The notes below the pieces were generated by a model. That model ran no database searches. It was not told the origin of the DNA and worked only from the letters and a program-made list of their open reading frames with translations. From Marinobacter nanhaiticus D15-8W (GTDB lineage: Bacteria; Pseudomonadota; Gammaproteobacteria; Pseudomonadales; Oleiphilaceae), in the NCBI RefSeq assembly GCF_036511935.1, contig NZ_AP028878.1, positions 620,001 to 684,000 of the forward strand: a stretch of DNA of 64,000 nt, given 5' to 3'. Position 1 is the first letter of the stretch, and each line of letters opens with the position of its first letter. Made by a program: the position numbers and the translations under genes. This document shows positions 28,233 to 36,767 of this stretch, one piece after another.

Positions 28233-29429
28233 TCAGGCCCCTCCCTTCGACGTGATGGACGGATCGTTCGCGCTCTTCGGATAGGCGTCCGGATACTTGC
28301 GGATATGGGCCTTGAGCTTCTCGAACTGGGCGTTCAGCGTCGGAGGTGCCTGGTCATAGACATCGGTCACCAGGGACTCAAGCGGGGGTGGCGGCCGTTT
28401 CTGGGCGCGCTTCATGGTTTCCAGGACTTCACGGCGCAGCTCCTCCTGGAGCTTCTTCTCGTCGTCCTCGGTCCACCATTTGTGCTTCTGCATCCAGCGC
28501 TGCATGCGCAGCAGCGGATCCTTCTCGCGCCAACTGGCCTCTTCATCCTTGCTGCGATAGCCGGATGGGTCGTCCGAGGAAGAGTGAGCGGCCAGACGAT
28601 AGGTCATGGCTTCAATCAACACCGGCCGGTTTTCTTCCACCGCCATTTTGCGGGCAAGGCGGGTCGCTTCATGGACCGCGAGGACGTCGTTGCCGTCGAC
28701 ACGGATAACATCCATCTTGTAACCATAGGCCCGTGGCGCCACCCCATCTGCCGCAAACTGCTCGATCGCCGGCGTAGAGATCGCATAGCCGTTGTTGCGG
28801 CAGAAAAAGATGACCGGCACGCGATGCACGGCAGCCATGTTCAGGGCGGCGTGGAAGTCGCCCTCCGACGCGGCGCCTTCGCCAAAATAGGTCACCGTGC
28901 AGTGGCCCTGGCCGGAGAGCTTCTGGCCGTAGGCGTAGCCGGTCGCCTGGGGAATCTGCGTGGCCAGCGGCGAGGAAATGGTCATGTAATGCAGCTTGGT
29001 CGAGCCATAGTGAACCGGCATCTGACGGCCCTTGCCGTAGTCCTTCTCGTTGCCGAACAGCTGGTTCATGAACTCGTCGATGGTGAAGCCACGGTAGGCC
29101 AGGGCGCCCTGTTCACGGTACTGGGCCATGATCATGTCGGCGTCGTCGAGCGCGGCGGTACTGCCAATTACGGCGGCTTCCTCGCCGGTACACTGCATGT
29201 AGAAACTCAGCCGGCCCTGGCGCTGGGCAGCAAGCATGCGCTCGTCGAGCACCCGGGTCGTCACCATCGCGCGGTAGATGCGCAGGGCTTTGTCTTTGTC
29301 GATGTCAGGGGCTTTGGCACCCTTGTATAGGGAGCCGTCCTGCTTGAGCATCTTGAAGGTGGGAATGTGGAATTCCGCACCATCGGTGAAATTCGGGGAG
29401 TACACAACCTTGGATCTTGTTGTTGTCAT
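28233..29429 (-). CDS. bkdA1: branched-chain 2-oxoacid dehydrogenase E1 alpha
   Basis: E1 alpha subunit, 398 aa. The TPP-binding segment is [17 protein letters not shown] through [26 protein letters not shown] is the phosphorylation-loop region, which in animal E1 alpha carries the regulatory serines. ATG 29429 has AGGAAGAGG at good spacing; the frame extends 37 codons upstream without family similarity. It is the first gene of a four-gene unit E1a-E1b-E2-kinase. Confidence 0.93.
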   Translation of the reverse strand: MTTTRSKVVYSPNFTDGAEFHIPTFKMLKQDGSLYKGAKAPDIDKDKALRIYRAMVTTRVLDERMLAAQRQGRLSFYMQCTGEEAAVIGSTAALDDADMIMAQYREQGALAYRGFTIDEFMNQLFGNEKDYGKGRQMPVHYGSTKLHYMTISSPLATQIPQATGYAYGQKLSGQGHCTVTYFGEGAASEGDFHAALNMAAVHRVPVIFFCRNNGYAISTPAIEQFAADGVAPRAYGYKMDVIRVDGNDVLAVHEATRLARKMAVEENRPVLIEAMTYRLAAHSSSDDPSGYRSKDEEASWREKDPLLRMQRWMQKHKWWTEDDEKKLQEELRREVLETMKRAQKRPPPPLESLVTDVYDQAPPTLNAQFEKLKAHIRKYPDAYPKSANDPSITSKGGA

Positions 29430-29868
29430 AATCCTCTTCCTGGGGTAGTGGCTTGAGGAACGAGACGCCCCTTGTGGGGGCATCCAATCTTTATAGAGAA
29501 CTCCGTTCCCTCGGGATCTTTTCCAGAGTATAGAACGCAATACATAGCCCGCAGTTTGTTCACCCGATCTGTGTCGACCGTATGTAAGCGTTGCCGGGCA
29601 ATGTGTTTTCGCCGCATTTTCCGATGATCAACCGGATGCGACAGAGCTCTCTTGATGCCGAATGGCCGGGTTTGAATAAAACCCGGCTGGATCGGTCAGG
29701 GTTGACCTTAACGTAAAGTGCGGGTTTCGGGTAGTCTGGATTTGAAGATGGTTGTCTGGAAAATGAGCGATTACTTCGGGATTGGGCAGTGGCGGCTTGC
29801 AGGCTTAAATATATGCAGGTCTTCCGGTTTTTTGCCGATAAACGCAAGAACAATGTCCATAGCACTGC
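29430..29868. other. bkd upstream region
   Basis: About 440 bp between the bkd E1 alpha start and the first repeat fragment. It should contain the bkd promoter on the minus strand. I see no convincing gene and no operator that I can assign to a regulator; a BkdR gene is not nearby. Confidence 0.6.
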
Positions 29869-29929
29869 AGCGGGAATCCGTATAACGGAAAGGATTCCGG
29901 GAATGGGCAGCCCGTCGGGCTGCTCCGAA
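29869..29929 (+). repeat. dispersed repeat copy A, left fragment
   Basis: Matches the left part of the uninterrupted repeat at 44991-45175, for example both read ATTCCGGGAATGG, flanked by AGCGGGA on the left and CCGAA on the right. The rest of the copy resumes at 31460, so this copy is split by about 1.5 kb of inserted DNA. Confidence 0.8.
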
Positions 29930-30087
29930 GTTGAAGAGGGCGTTTCAAAAGTAGCCGTATCTCAAAAATACCGGCATAAACTCCCTCTCCCCTCGCGGGA
30001 GAGGGCCGGGGAGAGGGGGTAGCGCCGTCAGGCACTCATCGTTGCCAGAGCCGACTTCGAGCGAGGCTTTTGCCTCGCCCCTCTCTC

Positions 30088-31396
30088 TGTGCAACCGGAA
30101 CATAGGTAACACTTTGAACCGGCAACATGGGTTACACCTATTCCCCCGCATGCCACTCGCATGCGGGCTCCAATCGCGCGGTTTTGAGGTTAATATGACC
30201 GAGCAGATGGGTGCTGTATCGCACCTCGACCCGGTCATTCTCCACCTCTTGCAGGCCTACGCGATGTCTGGCTAACAGCCCGCTGATGTAGATCAGATGG
30301 CCCTGCCACTTGATTTCGCCGTTGTGACGAACGTTGCGAACCGCCTGGTCCACGTTATATTCAATCGGGCGCAGCACGGGCGAGTACCGACGCCTTGAGG
30401 GCTGATACACGCTGGCCGGTGTTTGCCTGCCCAGCGCCTCATGGCTGCGTTGTTCGTTAAACTCCTCACGGAATGCCTGCAGCGTGGTCTGTTGCTGCAT
30501 CAAGCTTGTCCCGCGCATCCGTCCACCCACTGCTCGATTCAGTGAACCGTGCATGCGCTCGTGACGGGCATTCTGTGTGGGCGTTCCCGGCTTGCTACGA
30601 TGCACCCCAATGCCCAGCTCGACCCACCATTTCGACAGTCGCGTCAGACCTCCTGCTGAGCGACTGGCGAAGGGCGCCCCGTTGTCGGACAAGATCCCCT
30701 CCGGCAGACCGTACTCATGGAAAACCCATTCCATAATCGGCTTCGCCTGGACGTAGTCTGTTGCGCTCACGCCATGACAGCCCAAGACATAACGGCTGGC
30801 ATTGTCGGTTACCGTGAGCGGATAACACCAGCGCCCGCCGGCCGTCCGGTACTGCCCCTTGTAGTCCACACTCCACAGCGCATTATTGCGATCACCCAGT
30901 TCAAACGGTTGCGGGTCGGCCGGGTACGGCCGCTTGTAGCGCCGTTTCTTGACCAGACCCGCCGCTTTGAGTATCTCACCGGCCGTGCTGTCTGCCGGCA
31001 ATGCCATCGCCGGTTCTAGCTCACGCAAGCGGTCCAGAACCTTCTTGGGGCCAAAGCTGGGATGGACTTTCTTGATCGCCACAATCTGTTCAGCCACGTC
31101 CTCCGTCACTGCATGTGGGCAATAGTGCGGCGCTCGGGAGCGCTCCTGCAGCCCACCGGCACCTTCCTCCTGGTAGCGCCTGATCCACTTGTAAGCCGTC
31201 TTGCGGCTAATGCCGTAGCCGCGGGCCAGATCGCTTACACCGTGCCCGCCCTGCAGCCAGGCCGCGATCAACTGCATCTTCAGATCCATTACACAAGTCT
31301 CTTTCCAGGGCATGGGCGCGTCCTCCTTGCCCATACCGTAACTTGTGTAACCCATGTTCCCGGCTTGAGGTGTTACCTATGTTGCCGGTTTGCACA
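30088..31396 (-). mobile_element. IS481-family insertion sequence
   Basis: About 1.31 kb bounded by inverted repeats beginning TGTGCAA and CCGG: the left end has AACATAGGTAACAC at 30099-30112, and the right end carries its complement GTGTTACCTATGTT (31370-31383). A second internal pair, AACATGGGTTACAC, follows on both sides. It contains one transposase gene on the minus strand. CCTCTCTC occurs at 30080-30087 and 31404-31411 and could be a target duplication if the right end extends 7 bp further, but the sequence is low-complexity. Confidence 0.85.
30138..31313 (-). CDS. IS481-family transposase
   Basis: DDE transposase of 391 aa that would mobilise the surrounding IS. The N-terminal helix-turn-helix (DLARGYGISRKTAYKWIRRYQEEG) is followed by an rve integrase core with Asp in SVDYKGQY, Asp in LSDNGAPF and Glu in ARHERMHGSL, so the catalytic triad appears intact. 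ATG 31313 has AAGGAGG eight bases upstream; the frame could start earlier at 31355 inside the terminal repeat, which I consider less likely. The stop lies inside the left terminal repeat. Confidence 0.9.
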   Translation of the reverse strand: MPWKETCVMDLKMQLIAAWLQGGHGVSDLARGYGISRKTAYKWIRRYQEEGAGGLQERSRAPHYCPHAVTEDVAEQIVAIKKVHPSFGPKKVLDRLRELEPAMALPADSTAGEILKAAGLVKKRRYKRPYPADPQPFELGDRNNALWSVDYKGQYRTAGGRWCYPLTVTDNASRYVLGCHGVSATDYVQAKPIMEWVFHEYGLPEGILSDNGAPFASRSAGGLTRLSKWWVELGIGVHRSKPGTPTQNARHERMHGSLNRAVGGRMRGTSLMQQQTTLQAFREEFNEQRSHEALGRQTPASVYQPSRRRYSPVLRPIEYNVDQAVRNVRHNGEIKWQGHLIYISGLLARHRVGLQEVENDRVEVRYSTHLLGHINLKTARLEPACEWHAGE

Positions 31397-31459
31397 CTCC
31401 AAACCTCTCTCCCGCCAGGGGAGAGAGGCTTCAAGCCGCAAGCTTTTGCAACACCCCCT

Positions 31460-31590
31460 GAAGCGTCGGCTACATTTTACAGACCACTCGAGCATGTAGC
31501 AGATGCTTCAGCTTCTGAGGCGCCGAAGGTGCCCATGGTCTTACGACTCGTGTGGAGGACTCCTGACCCCTGTCACGCTAATCAGCGATG
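31460..31590 (+). repeat. dispersed repeat copy A, right fragment
   Basis: Resumes the repeat interrupted at 29929. It is nearly identical to 45051-45175 over about 90 bp (CGTCGGCTACATTT, then ACTCGAGCATGTAGCAGATG, then GCTTCTGAGGCGCCGAAGG), with weaker similarity to the end. Same orientation as copy B. Confidence 0.85.
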
Positions 31591-31596
31591 AACCAG

Positions 31597-31632
31597 AAAA
31601 AAGGGGCGCCGGGGTGGCAATCGCCAGCGCCC
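31597..31632 (-). terminator. rho-independent terminator of the island operon
   Basis: On the minus strand GGGCGCTGGCGATTGCC folds with its partner ending GGCGCCC and is followed by a T-rich tract (CTTTTTTC). It lies 55 bp after the FAD-dehydrogenase stop and ends the leftward catabolic operon. Confidence 0.85.
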
Positions 31633-31686
31633 AAGGTCGTGACAACTCGGAGGGATGGTGAGGGATTGGAGGAGCGAGACAGCCGA

Positions 31687-33108
31687 TCAGACGCTCGTCG
31701 TCTCGGCATCGTTGACGGCCATCGCTGCGGAGCGGCCGGCTATTGCGCCCATGACCACGGCGCTGAGCAATCCATTGCCGGACATATATCCGCTATCGCT
31801 GGCACCGGAGACACCACGAGCTGCGCCGCCGCCTGCATAGAGGTTGGGCAGCGGGTGGCCTTCGGTATCGAGTACACGGCCGTCGGTCGAAATCTCAAGG
31901 CCGCCCTGGGTATGGAAGAGGGCGCCGGTCACACGTATGACGTAGTAGGGCGCGGCCAGACGCAGTTTCGGGTCGAAGCGACGTCCGAATCGATCTGTGC
32001 CCGCCTCAGCTTGCAGCCGTTCCATTTCGTCGAAAGTGGCGCGTGTGTCCTCTAGCGGCAAATCCAGTCCTTCGGCCAGCGCCTCCGCCGAGTCGAAAAC
32101 CCGCACGGCGCCGGTGTTGAACGCGTAATGATAGTCTTCGAACTGCAGCACCTGCTCATGGATGCGGGCGTCGAAGATGTTGAAGGCAATGCCCTCCGGT
32201 TGCTTGAGGACGACGGCGGCCTGTTCGGAATAGCCGCCGTGTTCGTTGGAGAATCGCCGCCCTTCACGGTTGATCTGGATACCACCCTGCATCATTACCG
32301 CCCAGGAAATCAGCGTCTGGTGCGGCCAGGCTAGGGAGCCATGACCCTGGTAGGCGCCCATGTCCTTGAGACTGGCGTTCATGGCTTCGCCCCAAAGGAC
32401 GGCTTCGCCCTGGTTGCCTTTATGACCGAAGTAGAGCGCATCCTTCATCTGGGGGATGTGGCGAGCGATCAGGTCGGGGTTGCCCCCGTAGCCATTGCAG
32501 GCGAGCACCAGGGTCTGGCAGCCCAGCTGTTCAATGGCGCCGTCGGGTCGGCGGTAGGACAGGCCGTGTACCCGTTTTTCCTCGTCGGTATGCAACGTGA
32601 TGACCTGGGCTTCGGTGAGGACATCGAGCCCTGCCTTCTCCGCGGCATTAAGCAGGCACGCCATCAGCTCTTCCCCGGTCCGCCGCGGTGTGCAATGCAT
32701 GCGCATTCGGCTGTGACCAGGGTAGAGGAAGCCCTCTACCAGTTCGAACGGGATGCCATGCTCATCGGCCAGCCACTCAACGATTTCGCCCGAGGCTTTG
32801 GCCAGCTGGGCGACGATTTCCGGGTCGGCTTCATGGTGTGTCTTGCGCAGGATGTCCGCTGCCATGATGTCCGCAGAGTCATCGACACCCGCGTCCTTTT
32901 GGAATCGCGTTCCCGCCGCCGGCACGAAACCTGAAGACATGAAAGTACTGCCGCGCGGTATGGCGTCACGCTCGAGGACGACGGCGTCGATACCCATCGA
33001 TTTGGCCGCCAGGCCAGCGACCAGTCCGCAAGCACCGGCGCCGATGATCACCAGTGGCAGTGAAAAGTCGAAGGAGCGGGTTGCACCATCCAGCTTGACG
33101 TCTGCCAT
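31687..33108 (-). CDS. FAD-dependent dehydrogenase/reductase (FAD_binding_2 type)
   Basis: Flavoprotein of 473 aa related to fumarate reductase flavosubunits, 3-ketosteroid dehydrogenases and tricarballylate dehydrogenase TcuA. The Rossmann motif is IIGAGACGLVAGL (Gly23, Gly25, Gly28), with the ribose-binding Glu in VVLERD. The conserved C-terminal FAD contact is SGYMSGNGLLSAVVMGAIAGR. No signal peptide, haem motif or Fe-S motif is present, so it is a cytoplasmic single-chain enzyme. In this operon it most likely introduces or reduces a C=C bond alpha,beta to a carboxylate; the direction and substrate are inference. It starts 3 nt after the preceding hydrolase stop. Confidence 0.82.
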   Translation of the reverse strand: MADVKLDGATRSFDFSLPLVIIGAGACGLVAGLAAKSMGIDAVVLERDAIPRGSTFMSSGFVPAAGTRFQKDAGVDDSADIMAADILRKTHHEADPEIVAQLAKASGEIVEWLADEHGIPFELVEGFLYPGHSRMRMHCTPRRTGEELMACLLNAAEKAGLDVLTEAQVITLHTDEEKRVHGLSYRRPDGAIEQLGCQTLVLACNGYGGNPDLIARHIPQMKDALYFGHKGNQGEAVLWGEAMNASLKDMGAYQGHGSLAWPHQTLISWAVMMQGGIQINREGRRFSNEHGGYSEQAAVVLKQPEGIAFNIFDARIHEQVLQFEDYHYAFNTGAVRVFDSAEALAEGLDLPLEDTRATFDEMERLQAEAGTDRFGRRFDPKLRLAAPYYVIRVTGALFHTQGGLEISTDGRVLDTEGHPLPNLYAGGGAARGVSGASDSGYMSGNGLLSAVVMGAIAGRSAAMAVNDAETTSV

Positions 33109-33111
33109 GGT

Positions 33112-34047
33112 TCAGTCCTCTTTTGCAGTCTGCGCGGTGAATGCATCCAGGATCTCACCAGCGGGCGCCTGCCAGATGTCATCGCGGCCGGCGATGTATT
33201 CGAGCACGGCTTCCAGGCTGCTGATACGGTGGGGCTGGCCGATCAGCCATGGGTGGATGTTGAGAGCGAGCATGCGGCCGCCCTGGGTTGCTGCCTCTTC
33301 CAGCAGGAAGTCACAGGCATCCTTGACCTGTTCGACCCAGGAATCCTCGGAATGGAGGTTCTGGCCAATCACGAACTGATCTTCGAGTTCGGTGGACAGG
33401 GGCATCATGGTCAGCGGGCCGTTTTCGGTCCTGAACGCATAGGGCATGTCGTCGTTCACCCAGTCGCAACAGTATTCGATGCCGTTGGCCGCCAGGAGGT
33501 CCGGCGTGTTCCAGCTCTGGTTCTTGGCCGGGCTGAGCCAGCCCCGGACGGAGCGTCCTGTCAGTTCCTGCAGGGTATCGACAGAGCGCTTCACCAGCTC
33601 TGCTTCCTCGTCCTTGTCCTGACCGCCGTAATGCAGGTGATCCATGTTCCAGCCGTGGCAAAGGATCTCGCCGTCGAATGCCAGCAACTGCTCCAGCAGG
33701 TAGGGCGTGTCCTGCGCCAGTTGGGTGTTGATGGCGAAGGTCGGGCGGATGCCGAAGCGCTCGAACGCCTTCAGGCAGCGGTAGATGCCAACCCGGTTGC
33801 CGTAGTCACGGAGGGTGAAATGCCGCAGATCCGGGTAAGGCATTTTCATGCCGTTGGGGACCTTGAACGGCTTGCCTTGCTGGTTGAGCGGATAGAATTC
33901 TAGAGACGTATTGATCCATACCGCCAGGGGCTTGTCACCAGGCCAGGTAACGGCTGGCCGATCGGCCAGCATCGACCAGTCATAGCGTTCATGGTCGTTG
34001 CCGTAGGCGCGCCAGGGGTACTCGAGATAATCGTTGTCGAGGCTCAT
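33112..34047 (-). CDS. polysaccharide-deacetylase-fold amidohydrolase 1
   Basis: A 311-aa NodB/PuuE-fold protein lacking a signal peptide, so it is cytoplasmic and unlikely to act on polysaccharide. Blocks typical of the PuuE and cyclic-imide-hydrolase branch are present: LRDYGNRVGIYRCLKAFERFGIRPTFAIN, LCHGWNMDHLHYG (a metal-ligand His candidate), GWLSPAKNQSWNTPDLLA and MLALNIHPWLIGQPHR. It is a paralogue of the adjacent upstream gene, whose stop it overlaps by 4 nt. Hydrolysis of a C-N bond in a ring imide or linear amide is inferred from family and neighbours. Confidence 0.83.
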   Translation of the reverse strand: MSLDNDYLEYPWRAYGNDHERYDWSMLADRPAVTWPGDKPLAVWINTSLEFYPLNQQGKPFKVPNGMKMPYPDLRHFTLRDYGNRVGIYRCLKAFERFGIRPTFAINTQLAQDTPYLLEQLLAFDGEILCHGWNMDHLHYGGQDKDEEAELVKRSVDTLQELTGRSVRGWLSPAKNQSWNTPDLLAANGIEYCCDWVNDDMPYAFRTENGPLTMMPLSTELEDQFVIGQNLHSEDSWVEQVKDACDFLLEEAATQGGRMLALNIHPWLIGQPHRISSLEAVLEYIAGRDDIWQAPAGEILDAFTAQTAKED

Positions 34048-34988
34048 TTCACACTCCCCTTTTTCCGTTCGATATCGTCCAGCGCGGCATCGTAGTAGTG
34101 CTCAAGGTAGTAGTCGGCGATTTCCCGACCAGTCGCTACCCAGACGTCGCTGTGGCCGGTGATGTACTCGAGGACTTCTTCGAAGGCCTTGATCCGGTGC
34201 GGACAGCTCACCTGGTAGTTGTGGGTAGGGATGCACATGACGGTGCCGGATTCCTCGCCTTCCTGATATAGACGGTCGAAGTGGCGTTTGAGGATTTCAC
34301 CGTAGTGGCGCGGTTCGACTTTGTTGACCGCGTAAACGATGGTGTCGTTCATCTCCAGTGAATAGGGGATCGAGATGAATCGCTTGCCACTGCGTACCGA
34401 CACCGGGGTGGGCTGGTCGTCATGGAACAGGTCGCAGGTGTATATGCCCGCCTCGTCGCCGAAGAGTTCGGTGCCCACTTCGGCAAACAGGTCGAGTGTG
34501 CGTTCCGAGTGGGACAGGGCGGGCGCGAGATACCCGGCACATTTCTGCCCGGTATGGCGATAGATGGTTTCGATGGAATCGCGAATCATGTCGCGTTCCT
34601 GCTGCTCGCTCAGGCCGTAGGTATAGCGGGTGTTGTAGATGCCATGGCTGAAGAGTTCCCAGTCGCGCTCCTGGCACATCTCGATAATCTCGGGGTAGTG
34701 CTCGCACAGGGCGACGGAGAGGGAGACGGACCCGCGGATACCGTATTTGTCGAGCAGCGCCATCTGGCGGCGGTGACCCACGCGGTTGCCATAGTCGCGG
34801 ATGGTATAGCCCGGGAGTGCGGGGCTGGGCTGGGGCCAGGCCTTCCGGTAGGGGTTGTCCGGCGGGTCCAGCTCATAGAATTCGATATTGGGCGCGACCC
34901 AGAAGGCGACCTTGGCGCCGTTGGGCCAGCGGATCTTGGGGCGGTCCTTGTAGGGCCAATAATCGTAAACGCCAAGACTCTCTTTCAT
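34044..34988 (-). CDS. polysaccharide-deacetylase-fold amidohydrolase 2
   Basis: A 314-aa paralogue of the next gene with the same domain and no signal peptide. Key blocks are IRDYGNRVGHRRQMALLDKYGIRGSVSLS, SHGIYNTRYTYG, GYLAPALSHSERTLDLFAEVG and CIPTHNYQVSCPHRI. ATG 34988 is preceded by GGAAGG; the frame extends upstream without similarity. The two subunits may form a hetero-oligomer or have different substrates. Cyclic imide hydrolases of pseudomonads belong to this fold (family knowledge), which makes an imide or related ring a sensible substrate guess. Confidence 0.83.
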   Translation of the reverse strand: MKESLGVYDYWPYKDRPKIRWPNGAKVAFWVAPNIEFYELDPPDNPYRKAWPQPSPALPGYTIRDYGNRVGHRRQMALLDKYGIRGSVSLSVALCEHYPEIIEMCQERDWELFSHGIYNTRYTYGLSEQQERDMIRDSIETIYRHTGQKCAGYLAPALSHSERTLDLFAEVGTELFGDEAGIYTCDLFHDDQPTPVSVRSGKRFISIPYSLEMNDTIVYAVNKVEPRHYGEILKRHFDRLYQEGEESGTVMCIPTHNYQVSCPHRIKAFEEVLEYITGHSDVWVATGREIADYYLEHYYDAALDDIERKKGSVK

Positions 34989-35069
34989 AACCTTCCGCCT
35001 CTTGATGAATCTGGGAGGTGACAGCGAGGGATGCCCCACCCCTCGCTCCCCGTCGGGCTGTAGCGGCCG

Positions 35070-35747
35070 TTACGCTTTTTCGGCGGCCTGCTGGTCCAGC
35101 CAGTCCAGCGCGCTCTGGACCTTGACCACATCCGCGTACTTCAGGTGCAGATCGGTCAGGTTGGCGTAGTGGTAGCTCTCGTGCTTGTCGGCCACGCACT
35201 CTTCCGGAACGATCGTACGGTAGCCGCGCGAGAGGCTCTCGACCGCCGTCGCCCGGATGCAGCCGGAGGTGGAACCGCCGGTAACGATAACGGTGTCCAC
35301 CTGGTGCCATACCAGCAATGACTGCAAGGGCGTCTCGAAGAAGGCGGACGGCATGCGCTTGGTGTAGACGACGTCCCGGTCGTAATCGATGTTCACGCGC
35401 TCGTCGAAGGCGGCGCGATCAGACCCGTACTTGATGTTCTGGAGAGAGTCTGGGGTATCGGTACGCGTGCCCCACACGCCGGCGTCTTCGGCCGAATCCA
35501 GGAACGCGACGTGGGTCCAGACGACCGGCCAACCCAGCCGGCGGAAACGTTCGGCGAGGGCGTTGACGTATTCCAGCTGACGCGGATCGGTCTCATAGGC
35601 GGTCTTGTAGAGGTCGGTCCGGGTATAGGCCTTTTGCGGGTCGACGTTCACCAGCACCGCTTTCTTGCCAAAACCGAAAGGAACCCGCTGCGGGTTCGCC
35701 ATGACGTCAAAGAAGATCTCTTTTGCGGTTTTGTCGGTCGTTTGCAT
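35070..35747 (-). CDS. isochorismatase-fold cysteine amidohydrolase
   Basis: A 225-aa cysteine hydrolase of the N-carbamoylsarcosine amidase/maleamate amidase branch. The triad is visible as Asp36 (VNVDPQKAY, usually VDMQ), Lys130 (YTKRMPSAFFETPL) and Cys163 (GGSTSGCIRATAVES), with the GGSTS oxyanion loop. It would release ammonia from a linear half-amide such as a maleamate-type acid, the natural product of an imide hydrolase; that link is inferred from the operon. It is cytoplasmic and starts 32 nt after the lyase stop. Confidence 0.85.
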   Translation of the reverse strand: MQTTDKTAKEIFFDVMANPQRVPFGFGKKAVLVNVDPQKAYTRTDLYKTAYETDPRQLEYVNALAERFRRLGWPVVWTHVAFLDSAEDAGVWGTRTDTPDSLQNIKYGSDRAAFDERVNIDYDRDVVYTKRMPSAFFETPLQSLLVWHQVDTVIVTGGSTSGCIRATAVESLSRGYRTIVPEECVADKHESYHYANLTDLHLKYADVVKVQSALDWLDQQAAEKA

Positions 35748-35779
35748 CGTGTACCTCGTCTATTCGGGATCCGCCTGTC

Positions 35780-36676
35780 TCAGCGTGCGCTATCTTCGTA
35801 ACGCTCGCCCAGTTCAAGCATCGTTTGTGTGCCCAGGTAGTCGTTCAGCTGTTTGAAGTCGAACATCTGGTCGCGGAAATTGTCGGTGGTTCCATCGGCT
35901 TTCAACGTTTCGAAGAAGCGGGAGGCCATATGGGTCAGTGCGCGAACCAGTGCGCCTGGAAAGATCACCATCGAGAATCCCAGCGATTGCAGGGTGCTGG
36001 CATCCTGCAGCGGCGTGTCGCCGCCCTCGACCATGTTGGCCATGACCGGAATGCGACCGCCGAACTGGCCCATGACCTGCTGTACCTGATCGGCCGAACG
36101 GATACCCTCGACGAAGATAACGTCGGCGCCGGCCTCGTAGTAGGCATTCGCCCGCTCGAGCGCGCTTTCCAGGCCTTCCGCAGCGATGGCATCGGTACGA
36201 CCAATGATGAGGGTCTGATCGCTATGGCGGGCATCGAGCGCCGCCTTAACCTTGCCGACCATTTCACCGGTGCTGACCAGGGTCTTGCCCTGAAGGTGTC
36301 CGCAGCGCTTTGGATAGGTCTGGTCTTCCAGCTGGATCGCGTTGGCGCCGGAGCGTTCAAGCATGCGCACACTGCGCATAACGTTCAGCGCGTTGCCGAA
36401 ACCGGTATCGCAATCAACGACGATGGAAATATCCGTGCGCTCGCGGATATGTGCAAGCGAGTCGTTGACCTCGGTCAGGCTCATCAGGCCAATGTCGGGG
36501 CGGCCCAGTTTGGTGTAGGCGATACTGGCACCGGAAAGATAGACGGTGTCGAAGCCGGCCTGTTCGGCCAGGGAAGCGCTCAGTGCATCATAGACGCCTG
36601 GCGCCACCACAATCTCCGGATTGTGCAGCTTGTCTTTAAGGGCCATCGACGGGACGGCGTTTTGGGTTGCTGGCAT
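35780..36676 (-). CDS. isocitrate lyase/PEP mutase family C-C lyase
   Basis: A 298-aa (beta/alpha)8 lyase related to 2-methylisocitrate lyase, 2,3-dimethylmalate lyase and oxaloacetate decarboxylase. The metal-site block is VVDCDTGFG (Asp88, Asp90), and the loop EDQTYPKRCGH contains the catalytic cysteine (Cys125) typical of true C-C lyases. The product side is normally pyruvate or glyoxylate plus a short acid. ATG 36676 starts the family N-terminus; the frame is open 66 codons further upstream over intergenic DNA and the neighbouring gene. With LeuCD-like hydratase genes in the divergent unit, a dimethylmalate-lyase-like role is attractive. Confidence 0.87.
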   Translation of the reverse strand: MPATQNAVPSMALKDKLHNPEIVVAPGVYDALSASLAEQAGFDTVYLSGASIAYTKLGRPDIGLMSLTEVNDSLAHIRERTDISIVVDCDTGFGNALNVMRSVRMLERSGANAIQLEDQTYPKRCGHLQGKTLVSTGEMVGKVKAALDARHSDQTLIIGRTDAIAAEGLESALERANAYYEAGADVIFVEGIRSADQVQQVMGQFGGRIPVMANMVEGGDTPLQDASTLQSLGFSMVIFPGALVRALTHMASRFFETLKADGTTDNFRDQMFDFKQLNDYLGTQTMLELGERYEDSAR

Positions 36677-36767
36677 ACAAGTTTCCGTTCGGTTTTTGAT
36701 TATAGGCGGCAGCGGGTCTGGCGTACTGCCGGTCATGAACTGGTTTGGCCTTTGGCGCCGAGCGAAC

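Larger units (their letters stand above)
29930..31459. mobile_element. palindromic insertion carrying a nested IS481 copy
   Basis: The DNA that splits repeat copy A. Its outer ends are related inverted repeats: AGGGCGTTTCAAAAG on the left (about 29937) and CTTTTGCAACACCCCCT on the right (about 31444). Just inside are mirror copies of a CT-rich palindrome (CCCTCTCCCCTCGCGGGAGAGGG on the left, CCTCTCTCCCGCCAGGGGAG on the right). With the IS removed (30088-31396) an element of about 220 bp remains, which looks like a non-autonomous palindromic repeat. GAAG borders it on both sides and may be a target duplication. Confidence 0.65.

Noticed and set aside
31510..31545. glycine-riboswitch-like hairpin (GCGCCGAAGG) inside the dispersed repeat
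   Set aside because: The rest of the aptamer consensus is missing, the same hairpin is in the other repeat copy, and no glycine gene is downstream.
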